Part shown: positions 1 through 5,650 of the stretch, piece after piece
Layout: each line of letters opens with the position of its first letter
Numbering within the stretch: the stretch's first letter is position 1
Source: a bacterium F11
GTDB taxonomy: Bacteria; Elusimicrobiota; Elusimicrobia; F11
Assembly (NCBI GenBank): GCA_002176905.1
Contig: MSYE01000209.1
Coordinates: forward strand, 1-7,337
Length of the DNA stretch: 7,337 nt
Reading direction: 5' to 3'
Notes under the pieces: generated by a model
Seen by the model: only the letters and a program-made list of their open reading frames with translations
Databases searched by the model: none
Told to the model about the DNA's origin: nothing
Made by a program: the position numbers and the translations under genes

Positions 1-1029
1 CCATTCTTCAAGAAGTTTCACATGATTCGGTTTTGCCACCATTTCCGAGAAGGGAACTTGATGAGAACGCCAAAAATCCTCCGTTTTTAAACCATCCACT
101 TCTTTTGGGCCCGTCCAACCTTTGGGCGATCGCAAAATAATCATGGGCCATTTTGGGCGGGATGGATCATTGTTGGTTCGTGCTTTTCTTTGAATCTCTT
201 TGATCTCAAGTGTGGCTTTCTCAAGGGTTTCAGCCATAAGGGTATGCATCTTGGTTGGATCAGATCCCTCAACAAAATAAGGTTTAAATCCGTATCCGAC
301 AAAAAGGCTACTTAGCTCGTCATTGCTAATTCGAGCTAAGATGGTGGGATTATGAATTTTATAGCCATTGAGGTGAAGGATAGGTAACACGGCCCCATCT
401 CTAATGGGATTAAGAAATTTATTGGAGTGCCACGCGGCAGCCAAAGGTCCTGTTTCAGCCTCACCGTCACCCACCACGCAAGCCACGATCAAATCGGGGT
501 TATCGAAGGCAGCCCCGTACGCGTGAGAAACAGCATACCCAAGCTCTCCACCTTCATGGATGGATCCGGGGGTCTCAGGCGCAACGTGACTGGGGATCCC
601 CCCTGGAAAGGAAAACTGTTTAAAAAGCCGTTTCATTCCATCGCTATCCTGGGAAATGTTGGGATAGACCTCGCTATACGTCCCCTCCAAGTAGGTGTTG
701 GCAACCAGTCCGGGGCCCCCGTGTCCCGGCCCGGCAATGTAAATCATGTCGTGATCGTACTTTTTGATTATCCGATTGAGATGAACGTAGATAAAATTTA
801 AACCCGGTGTTGTTCCCCAATGTCCAAGGAGCCGGGGTTTGACATGTTTAATGGTGATGGGTTCTTTTAGAAGAGGATTATCCAGAAGATAGATCTGACC
901 GACGGAAAGGTAATTGGCCGCCCGCCAATAAGCATCCATCAAATTCAACTCTTTTTGGGACAGTTGACCGTCTGTGCGTGCTTCGGGATAAATCTGCTGT
1001 GATTTGGGGGTGGCGACTTTTGGTGACAT
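1..1029 (-). CDS. xfp: Phosphoketolase (xylulose-5-P/fructose-6-P), N-terminal part, runs off left edge
   Basis: Thiamine-diphosphate enzyme of the cytoplasm that cleaves xylulose-5-phosphate (often also fructose-6-phosphate) with phosphate to acetyl-phosphate plus glyceraldehyde-3-phosphate (or erythrose-4-phosphate). My translation of the minus strand from ATG at 1029 gives 343 open codons to the window edge, a little under half of the usual ~790-residue enzyme. Visible family motifs in order: [11 protein letters not shown] (69-79), GPGHGGP (100-106), the phosphoketolase signature EGGELGY (159-165), the ThDP/Mg-binding signature GDGEAETGP (187-195) and [11 protein letters not shown] (219-229). 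The start is supported by AAGGAGGG seven bases upstream and by a normal family N-terminus ([20 protein letters not shown] follows shortly). The gene diverges from the rpiB relic, with 180 bases between them. Family assignment is secure; substrate preference (X5P only or dual) cannot be read from this part. Confidence 0.96.
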   Translation of the reverse strand, partial: MSPKVATPKSQQIYPEARTDGQLSQKELNLMDAYWRAANYLSVGQIYLLDNPLLKEPITIKHVKPRLLGHWGTTPGLNFIYVHLNRIIKKYDHDMIYIAGPGHGGPGLVANTYLEGTYSEVYPNISQDSDGMKRLFKQFSFPGGIPSHVAPETPGSIHEGGELGYAVSHAYGAAFDNPDLIVACVVGDGEAETGPLAAAWHSNKFLNPIRDGAVLPILHLNGYKIHNPTILARISNDELSSLFVGYGFKPYFVEGSDPTKMHTLMAETLEKATLEIKEIQRKARTNNDPSRPKWPMIILRSPKGWTGPKEVDGLKTEDFWRSHQVPFSEMVAKPNHVKLLEEW

Positions 1030-1036
1030 AATAATG

Positions 1037-1044
1037 CCCTCCTT
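1037..1044 (-). promoter_or_regulatory. Shine-Dalgarno site of the phosphoketolase gene
   Basis: The minus strand reads AAGGAGGG here, seven bases before the ATG at 1029, a near-perfect ribosome binding site that fixes the start. The rest of the 1045-1209 divergent spacer is AT-rich. I see no sigma-70 promoter pair in it strong enough to annotate on either strand. Confidence 0.75.
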
Positions 1045-1209
1045 GTTGAAAGGTGACCTGTGGTTAGTTGAACTTAGAAGCTATCAAAATAAACATCTTG
1101 GGTCTTTGGTCTTAAGAGTTGTTTTTAAGTCTTGAAGGTCCATTCTACCTTCATCCGACAACCATGAGAATGGGTAAATTTTGTAACCTTTTCTTATAGG
1201 GAGCTGTCT

Positions 1210-1396
1210 ATGAAAATTGGTCTCGGTACTAACGATGCTGGATACAAGTACAAGGAAAAAGAAAAGAAGACCCTAGAGAAGCAGGGTCACCAAATTGTTG
1301 ATTTTGGCACGGATTCGGAAAAAGAAGGTATTTAAAACCGTAAACGCCTTTCTTGAGACTCGATTTAATGGCAGCATCAAAAACGGCTCCAATTAA
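1210..1396 (+). pseudogene. rpiB: Ribose-5-phosphate isomerase B (RpiB/LacAB family) relic with internal deletion and frameshift
   Basis: An intact RpiB (about 145 residues) interconverts ribose-5-P and ribulose-5-P. From ATG 1210 the frame reads 41 residues to TAA 1333-1335, beginning MKIGLGTNDAGYKYKEKEKK and continuing with a QGHQIVDFGT segment (25-34). This matches the RpiB N-terminus (M-K-I-x-x-G-x-D-H-A-G ... K-G-H-x-V-x-D-x-G-T). The usual D-H pair of the first loop is N-D here. In the +1 frame, bases 1322-1396 read KKVFKTVNAFLETRF followed by NGSIKNGSN and a stop. This resembles the RpiB C-terminal helix (IVxxFLxTxFEGGRH), with the GGRH motif lost. About 80 central residues, including the catalytic cysteine region, are absent. 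I infer an internal deletion plus frameshift. GGGAG lies about nine bases before the ATG, so a 41-aa peptide could still be made. Alternative: an unrelated short ORF, unlikely given both ends match. Confidence 0.72.
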
Positions 1397-1464
1397 TCGA
1401 CAGTAAATAATAAATTTGAGGAAAGCCAGATAACAAAGGGATAGAAAAGGAGAATCTAATTATC

Positions 1465-1932
1465 ATGAGAACAGGAAAAATAAAGAGAATTGAATCAAGC
1501 CTGGTACTGATTTTGTTGGCTTTTTGTCTGGTTGATTTGGGGGCAATGAGCCGCGTTAAGTGGGAGAGTGGCAACCCAAAAGAAATTCCAGAAGCGCGGC
1601 CAGCGGATTTTTATAGCCTGAAATCCGTTCTCGAAATTCAGGGGATTGTTAAAGAAATTGAGGTGGAAGTTCAACCTCATGACCGATATAAGACTCGATA
1701 TCTTCTTTTAAAAACCGATGATGGCCAATCGATTGAAGTCCGTTTGGCGCCCATTTGGTTTTTGGAAATGCAGGGACATAAAATTCAGATTGGAGACCAA
1801 ATTTTGGTAAAGGGATCCGTCATAAAGAAAGACAAGAAGTCTTTGCTTATTGCGTCGACCGTCTTGAGAAATGCCGAAACGCTTACCTTAAGGGATGATG
1901 AGGGAATTCCTGTTTGGCGTGCATGGCGCTAA
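1465..1932 (+). CDS. Small exported or membrane-anchored protein with OB-fold-like domain, function unknown
   Basis: 155 residues. The basic N-terminus (MRTGKIKR) is followed by a hydrophobic stretch at about 12-27, consistent with a signal peptide or membrane anchor. A cysteine at 21 lies in LAFC, a poor lipobox because of Phe at -1, and a more ordinary cleavage site would be after LGA (27). Residues about 54-140 alternate short beta-like strands and a glycine-rich turn (LEIQGIVKEIEVEV, YLLLKTDDGQSIEVRLAP, IGDQILVKGSV, LLIASTVLRN), the pattern of a small OB-fold/beta-barrel. The tail IPVWRAWR (148-155) resembles the LRDxxGxPxWRxW ending seen in several small periplasmic proteins. The start is supported by AAAAGGAGA at 1446-1453. 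The hemerythrin-like gene follows 63 bases downstream on the same strand. No catalytic motif is visible; a periplasmic ligand- or metal-handling accessory role would be a guess. Confidence 0.85.
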   Translation: MRTGKIKRIESSLVLILLAFCLVDLGAMSRVKWESGNPKEIPEARPADFYSLKSVLEIQGIVKEIEVEVQPHDRYKTRYLLLKTDDGQSIEVRLAPIWFLEMQGHKIQIGDQILVKGSVIKKDKKSLLIASTVLRNAETLTLRDDEGIPVWRAWR

Positions 1933-1995
1933 ACCCAGAATGGACCCCGAAATAATAATACCTTTTAAAATGATTCTGACTACTCTGGAGTTCTC

Positions 1996-2403
1996 ATGAA
2001 TATCCTAAAAAGCCTTCTTGCTGATCATAAAATGATTATTAACCTGCTGAAAACCATGGATGTGGACAATCCTCGGTTAAGCTCCATTCGAAAGACACTG
2101 GGACGAGTCTTAACATCCCATGCGGGATTTGAAGATAAGATCTTGTCTTCCTGCGACCACGCCTCCCTTCAGCTGCATGAAGCGATCCCACGAGAGATAT
2201 CGAATGAACATAAGGATATTGAAACGCTCATGCAACTCATTCTCCATTATGATCTTGCCGACAAAAAACCTCTGCAACATCTCATCAGCCAACATCGGAT
2301 CATCCTGGAGACTCACTTTAAAAAAGAAGAGGATATATGGTTTCCTTCTCTGGCGAAACACACCAAAAACGCCGATCTTTCTCGTTTGTTCTATGAGAAG
2401 TGA
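1996..2403 (+). CDS. Hemerythrin-like HHE cation-binding domain protein
   Basis: 135-residue, all-helical cytoplasmic protein of the hemerythrin/HHE family, which binds a non-haem di-iron centre and is linked to oxygen, nitric oxide or iron handling. Candidate ligands are spaced as expected: H11 in LLADHK, H42 and E46 in SHAGFEDKIL, H72 and E76 in NEHKDIE, H100 in SQHRIIL, and H107 with E111 in THFKKEEDIWFP. The length suits a single-domain member; there is no signal peptide or fused regulator. TGGAG five bases before ATG 1996 supports the start. It lies 63 bases after the OB-fold-like gene and is followed two bases after its stop by a perfect palindrome, so the two genes may be co-transcribed. 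Which di-iron ligands are actually used, and whether it senses or stores, cannot be told from sequence. Confidence 0.9.
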   Translation: MNILKSLLADHKMIINLLKTMDVDNPRLSSIRKTLGRVLTSHAGFEDKILSSCDHASLQLHEAIPREISNEHKDIETLMQLILHYDLADKKPLQHLISQHRIILETHFKKEEDIWFPSLAKHTKNADLSRLFYEK

Positions 2404-2405
2404 GA

Positions 2406-2420
2406 AGGGGTCAGACCCCT
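2406..2420. repeat. 15-bp perfect palindrome AGGGGTC-A-GACCCCT after the hemerythrin gene
   Basis: Two seven-base arms, AGGGGTC and GACCCCT, are symmetric about A2413, starting two bases after the hemerythrin stop codon. There is no following T-run on either strand, so it is not a classical intrinsic terminator. The GGGGTCAGACCCC core is of a type scattered extragenically in many environmental bacterial genomes as REP-like elements (recalled knowledge, not checked). The related core GTCAGAC recurs at 4542-4559. Confidence 0.7.
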
Positions 2421-2445
2421 CCTCTTTATAAGCGATTCAGCTCGC

Positions 2446-2631
2446 TTACCAATGCTTGTCGAAAGTTAGAAATAACGCGGTGATGACTTCAATCCCCAAC
2501 CTTTCCCTTAAATAGAGATCGAAATAATCCCTTTCTCCCGGATGAGGCTTGGGTCTAAAGAACCGCGGTTGGTAAATATATGTTAAATTTGGATTTTCCG
2601 GCAAAGACAAAGGCTGCATGGGCATGTGCAT
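2446..2631 (-). CDS. Doubtful small ORF, 61 aa, possibly a gene remnant
   Basis: The minus-strand frame starts with MHMPMQPLSLPENP and contains QPRFFRPKPHPGERDYFDLY. I do not recognise a family. No clear ribosome binding site lies ahead of the ATG. In the next minus frame the end reads VISNFRQALVSELNRL with a stop at 2426-2428, which looks more like a natural C-terminus. The two frames together could therefore be a frameshifted remnant of a longer gene. This is the only coding signal in 2404-2734, and it may be chance. Confidence 0.18.
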   Translation of the reverse strand: MHMPMQPLSLPENPNLTYIYQPRFFRPKPHPGERDYFDLYLRERLGIEVITALFLTFDKHW

Positions 2632-2639
2632 GAGAGGGG

Positions 2640-2732
2640 GAATTTTGCCGGGTTTTCTTTCGAAACGAAGTGGGTTGAGAATTTTATCATATTACACATG
2701 CACATGCTGAATTTTGCCGTTAGGCAAAATTC
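2640..2732. repeat. Repeated GAATTTTGCCG motif, second copy forming a 10-bp hairpin before the tRNA
   Basis: GAATTTTGCCG occurs at 2640-2650 and again at 2709-2719. Both copies are preceded by CATGTGCATG/CACATGCACATG-like alternating purine-pyrimidine sequence. The second copy continues into a perfect inverted repeat, GAATTTTGCC-GTTA-GGCAAAATTC (2709-2732), ending two bases before the tRNA-like gene. It could be a terminator-like or cruciform structure, or the trace of a small inserted element. Its position next to a damaged tRNA is notable. Confidence 0.65.
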
Positions 2733-2734
2733 TC

Positions 2735-2834
2735 GGGTCGGTGGCAGAGCGGTCAAATGCAACAGACTGTAAATCTGCCGGCAGGCTGGTCTGGCGGGTT
2801 ACTCCCTTTGTAGGTTCGATTCCTATCCTGCCCA
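2735..2834 (+). tRNA. tRNA-Tyr (GTA)-like gene with 16-nt insertion, probably a pseudo-tRNA
   Basis: The first half is nearly identical to the intact tRNA-Tyr at 5651-5734, with anticodon GTA at 2769-2771 in CTGTAAA, and the T loop TTCGATT is kept. The gene is 100 nt instead of 84. Sixteen extra bases (2778-2793) sit between the anticodon stem and variable arm, bounded by a TCTG direct repeat (2774-2777 and 2790-2793). Aligned without the insertion, seven of 84 positions differ from the intact copy. They create a C-T mismatch in the acceptor stem (C2739 against T2829), an A-C or A-G mismatch at the top of the anticodon stem, and a G-T pair in the T stem. CCA is not encoded. A T7 run follows at 2843-2849. 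I infer a degenerate copy; a charged, functional tRNA is unlikely but not excluded. Confidence 0.75.
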
Positions 2835-3171
2835 AATTTCCCTTTTTTTCTCGCGGTAAATCTAATCCCATTCTCACCTCTTCAAATCCAAGCATAGACA
2901 CTAAATGGACACCGGGGTGAACACTGCCCCCCACAACTTTCTTAGCTGAATTATTAACCCGATACCTTTAATGTCGGAGGATACTGACTAATAATTCGAC
3001 TTTTATTTTTCAGTCCCAAGTCCTCTTTTCCCGCCAGCTGTATCAGGTTATCTGGCCGGCCCAGTGGATGAGGTGACAGGAGCCCGTTATCTTATTCACA
3101 ACTTCAACCGGTTCCCTTCTCCTGAAATTATTTAGATCTCGAAATGCGAAAAAATATCTTTATACTGAAGC
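2835..3171. other. Gene-free spacer with possible coding remnant
   Basis: No convincing gene. After the tRNA there is a T7 run (2843-2849). At 2907-2930 a GC-rich patch reads GGACACCGGGGTGAACAC followed by a C run, with CACC/GGTG symmetry, reminiscent of REP or insertion-sequence ends. One plus-strand frame is open from the TAA at 2992-2994 to TAG 3133-3135. It has no ATG and contains the protein-like stretch GYLAGPVDEVTGARYLIHNF, which may be the tail of a decayed gene. I cannot name its family. Confidence 0.4.
3161..3166 (+). promoter_or_regulatory. Candidate -10 box close to the CPBP start (possible leaderless mRNA)
   Basis: TATACT (five of six to TATAAT) lies only five bases before ATG 3172. 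No Shine-Dalgarno sequence precedes the ATG. A TGA in frame at 3166-3168 rules out an earlier in-frame start. If the box is used, transcription would begin at or next to the ATG, giving a leaderless message. No good -35 box is apparent at the usual distance, so this is tentative. Confidence 0.3.
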
Positions 3172-4476
3172 ATGTCCCAATTGTCCGGTTTCATTATTTT
3201 GGCGCTCATCTGCTATATCATCTACCTTGATGCGGAGTCATTAAAAAAGGCTCGGTTCGATGCGTATTCTAGGAAAATCCGACGGTCCCCCGCTTTTTGG
3301 GCATGGTTGGCGTTTTTCTTTTTTATTTTTGTTGTTCCTTTGTACCTCTTGCGGCGTTTTCATTATTTCAAAGAAAAACAAATCCCTCCGCAGGAAACCG
3401 CCACGCCCCAGGAGCATGTTGGGGACGTGCCGCCGATCGTCTCGGTAACCAAGATTCTCATTGTGTGGTTTTTATCTGTTCAAGTTTTATCGATAGCCAT
3501 TTATCCATCGTTCATGTCTTTGTCGGACATGAAATTTAATTTCCCCCAACATATCATTATCAATATTTTGGGAATTCTTCTTTTTGTTGTGTTTGTTCTA
3601 ATTTTAAAAGATCCTAAAAAAAGTCTACGAGATATAATTTATTTTCAAATGCCGGAGAGAAACAACGCGTTAACTATTTTATTCTCGATGGGGGCGGGGG
3701 TGGCCATCGCGGTCGTGGTTGCCGTTATTTTAACCAACCGCTCGAAAGTTCCTCCCACCCCCATGATGAACGCGCTCCAAACCAGTTCACCCGGTGTTGT
3801 CGTTCAATTCCTTTTTCTTGCTGCCCTCATAGGGCCATTTTTTGAAGAAATCATTCATCGTGGGTTTATATTTGACGCCATAAACAAGGTGAGAGGCAAG
3901 AAGGCCGCCATTGTCATTGTTTCCATTGTCTTTGGGATGATGCATTTTGATCAACTTTCTGGCGATTGGATGGCGATAGGTTTGATCATGGTGCTGGCCG
4001 TGTTATTAACTTTGGTCCGTTCGTTCTCCGGGTCCGTCATCCCAGGAATTGCCATGCATTATTCTTATAATATCGCGTTGATGGCATTGCCAATATCCTT
4101 TCTGTTTATCGTTAATCCGTCTTTTGCAAAATACATGTTCAACCGATCCACCCTTTCACCGAATCAAAAGATTCAATTATTGGAGCAGAGCATTGATGAG
4201 CGCCATAAAAACTGGATTGCATACAATGAATTGGCCTGGATTCTTGCCGAGGAAGACCGGGAGCTTGTAACGGCTTTGGATTTGATCGAGACGGGTCTTT
4301 CCGGGATGCCGGAAAGCCCCGTTTTTTTGGATACAAAGGCGGAAATCCTTTTCAAATTAAAAAGATTCGACGAGGCCATAAAAATAGAATCGGAGATCGT
4401 TAAAAATTTCCCCCGTATGGAAATTTTCAAAAAAAGACTCGAGAGATTTAAATCAGGTTCGAAAACTCACCGCTAA
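3172..4476 (+). CDS. CPBP-family intramembrane metalloprotease (CAAX/Abi) with C-terminal TPR-like domain
   Basis: 434-residue integral membrane protein. Hydrophobic segments lie at about 4-19, 42-60, 93-115, 127-145, 166-187, 208-223, 245-257, 266-283 and 288-315. The CPBP glutamic-protease signature is complete: E225-E226-x3-R230 (FEEIIHRGF), H258 in FGMMHFD, and H296-x3-N300 in HYSYN. Family members cleave prenylated or membrane substrates, or act in bacteriocin self-immunity and membrane-protein maturation. After the last membrane segment, residues about 333-425 form a soluble helical tail with TPR-like pattern (NWIAYNELAWILAEE; SPVFLDTKAEILFKLKRFDEAI). This suggests a docking surface for a partner or substrate. 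The start is the first ATG after an in-frame stop but lacks a ribosome binding site. It stands alone between the tRNA-like gene and a repeat/terminator, so no partner can be inferred. Catalytic residues all look intact; the substrate is unknown. Confidence 0.92.
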   Translation: MSQLSGFIILALICYIIYLDAESLKKARFDAYSRKIRRSPAFWAWLAFFFFIFVVPLYLLRRFHYFKEKQIPPQETATPQEHVGDVPPIVSVTKILIVWFLSVQVLSIAIYPSFMSLSDMKFNFPQHIIINILGILLFVVFVLILKDPKKSLRDIIYFQMPERNNALTILFSMGAGVAIAVVVAVILTNRSKVPPTPMMNALQTSSPGVVVQFLFLAALIGPFFEEIIHRGFIFDAINKVRGKKAAIVIVSIVFGMMHFDQLSGDWMAIGLIMVLAVLLTLVRSFSGSVIPGIAMHYSYNIALMALPISFLFIVNPSFAKYMFNRSTLSPNQKIQLLEQSIDERHKNWIAYNELAWILAEEDRELVTALDLIETGLSGMPESPVFLDTKAEILFKLKRFDEAIKIESEIVKNFPRMEIFKKRLERFKSGSKTHR

Positions 4477-4484
4477 ACAAAGAA

Positions 4485-4559
4485 GGTGTCTGTCTTGCTC
4501 ATTCATTCAAGACATGTTTTCCGAATGAATTAGGAGGAGCCGGTGTCAGACTTGACACC
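4485..4559. repeat. REP-like structured repeat unit
   Basis: Three linked elements in 75 bases. GGTGTCTGTCTTG (4485-4497) is an 11/13 match to GGTGTCAGACTTG at 4542-4554. ATTCATTC (4501-4508) pairs perfectly with GAATGAAT (4523-4530) across a 14-base loop. GGTGTCA-GACT-TGACACC (4542-4559) is a seven-base-pair hairpin. The GTCAGAC core is shared with the palindrome at 2406-2420. The arrangement, extragenic and directly after a stop codon, resembles bacterial REP elements mobilised by Y1-type (RAYT) transposases. No such gene is present here. Confidence 0.55.
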
Positions 4560-4568
4560 AACCTTTTT
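4542..4568 (+). terminator. Likely intrinsic terminator of the CPBP gene
   Basis: The hairpin GGTGTCA-GACT-TGACACC is followed after AAACC-type spacing by TTTTT (4564-4568). The stem is seven pairs with a four-base loop. The four-base gap before a short T-run makes it a moderate rather than strong terminator. It overlaps the REP-like unit, so the same sequence may serve both roles. Confidence 0.4.
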
Positions 4569-4571
4569 GAT

Positions 4572-4600
4572 TTGAAAGAACAAGAAATGGCCTGTATTTT
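4572..4600 (+). promoter_or_regulatory. Candidate sigma-70 promoter for the zinc-ribbon gene
   Basis: TTGAAA (4572-4577, five of six to TTGACA) and TATTTT (4595-4600, four of six to TATAAT) are separated by 17 bases. Transcription would start near 4607, giving a leader of about 47 bases that holds the ribosome binding site at 4639-4644. Confidence 0.45.
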
Positions 4601-4653
4601 TATGTATCTTCTTAGGAAGCAACCAAATACAATTTATAGAGGAGTTTTCATTC

Positions 4654-5532
4654 ATGGAATTATTAACCTGTCCCAGCTGTCAGTCTAAAATGGAGAAGAA
4701 AAAGGAGCCGGATATCACAGTTGACCGGTGTCCTAGCTGCAATGGGACTTGGCTGGATAAAGGCGAACTCAATGTCCTTGCTACCGGGATGTCTGGGAAT
4801 ATCGAATTCAACTCGATTGATGAAGAACAGCACAAAGACAAATTTAAGATTCGCCAGTGCCCAAAATGCCCCAGCCAGAAATTGAGGAAGGTCGACCTGT
4901 TAATCTACTCCGACACCATTTTTGATTACTGTGAGAAGTGTGGTGGATTCTTTCTTGATAAGGGCGAGATACAAAATATGAATCTTGAGCTTGCGGACAT
5001 CAATAAAGATAAGAAGCCCGAAGAATACCGAGGGACAATCAACGAACATCTTGTGCGGCTGGATAAGATAAATGATGTCGGTTTGGCTGCCATGCCGGGT
5101 GGAATAGCCACATATGCTCAAGGCATAGCTTATTTGAGAATCTCGGTCTATTTTAAGAATCCCTTGGGGTTGGGATTGAGAATATACTCAGAAAAATGGA
5201 CCGATAAATTCTCGAAGTTGGTTGGAATGTTTAATAGGCAGGATATTCAAATTGGAAACGAGAAAATGGATTCCAAATTCATCATCCAAGGAACAGAACC
5301 CGCGAAAGTGAAGATCTTATTATCAAAGCCAGATGTTCAGAAGGGAATCCTCGATTTCGTTTCTCAGGGGCTTAAGATTTACAATAAGCCAGGAACACTT
5401 GAGATCGTTGACAAGCGAGTTGTTTATGCAGAAGGTCCCTGTGCTGAAACTGCTGGCTACAATGTCGAAAGTGACCCCCTTGGGATTGTCAAAAAGATGA
5501 TGACCCTAGTCTCTGTGTTAGAGCAAGCCTAA
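4654..5532 (+). CDS. Tandem zf-TFIIB zinc-ribbon protein with DUF3137-like C-terminal region
   Basis: 292 residues, cytoplasmic, no signal or membrane segment. Two zinc ribbons of the zf-TFIIB (transcription-factor zinc-finger) type: C6-x2-C9 with C26-x2-C29, then NGTWLDKGEL; and C69-x2-C72 with C93-x2-C96, then GGFFLDKGEI. The repeated LDKGE turn after the second knuckle is the family hallmark. Proteins of this family are widespread in bacteria but poorly characterised; the name reflects fold, not a proven transcription role. Residues about 150-292 form a separate domain. Its pattern (IGNEKMDSKFIIQGTEPAKV, LLSKPDVQKGIL, then a beta-rich end with VVYAEGP) recalls the DxxFDxxFxVxGxD region of DUF3137-like proteins; that match is by eye. 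GAGGAG nine bases upstream supports the start. It is a single gene with its own candidate promoter and lies 118 bases before the intact tRNA-Tyr. All eight zinc-binding cysteines are present. Confidence 0.9.
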   Translation: MELLTCPSCQSKMEKKKEPDITVDRCPSCNGTWLDKGELNVLATGMSGNIEFNSIDEEQHKDKFKIRQCPKCPSQKLRKVDLLIYSDTIFDYCEKCGGFFLDKGEIQNMNLELADINKDKKPEEYRGTINEHLVRLDKINDVGLAAMPGGIATYAQGIAYLRISVYFKNPLGLGLRIYSEKWTDKFSKLVGMFNRQDIQIGNEKMDSKFIIQGTEPAKVKILLSKPDVQKGILDFVSQGLKIYNKPGTLEIVDKRVVYAEGPCAETAGYNVESDPLGIVKKMMTLVSVLEQA

Positions 5533-5564
5533 CAAAAAGCCTCAGGATGCTCCTAAGCGAGCCT

Positions 5565-5584
5565 GCTAACATTTTGCTAACATT
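5565..5584 (+). repeat. 11-bp tandem duplication (GCTAACATT twice)
   Basis: GCTAACATT at 5565-5573 is repeated at 5576-5584, two bases apart. It lies in the spacer between the zinc-ribbon gene and the tRNA. It could be a pair of protein-binding sites or replication slippage; nothing else supports a role. A six-base inverted repeat GAGATT/AATCTC (5623-5628, 5638-5643) lies closer to the tRNA. Confidence 0.5.
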
Positions 5585-5650
5585 AAGGAATTCCGAAGAA
5601 ATCCTTGATGTTGGATTTATTTGAGATTACCTTCGAGAATCTCACACCTC

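Noticed and set aside
427..801. 124-aa plus-strand open frame
   Set aside because: It lies wholly antisense to the phosphoketolase gene, whose minus-strand reading carries clear family motifs throughout, so it is a shadow frame.
2692..2934. Minus-strand open frame of 80 aa across the first tRNA-like gene
   Set aside because: Its middle is the antisense of the tRNA. A similar string appears antisense to the second tRNA, so it reflects tRNA sequence, not protein coding.
4485..4559. CRISPR-like repeats
   Set aside because: There are only two imperfect copies of a 13-base motif and no regular spacers or cas genes. A structured intergenic repeat explains it better.
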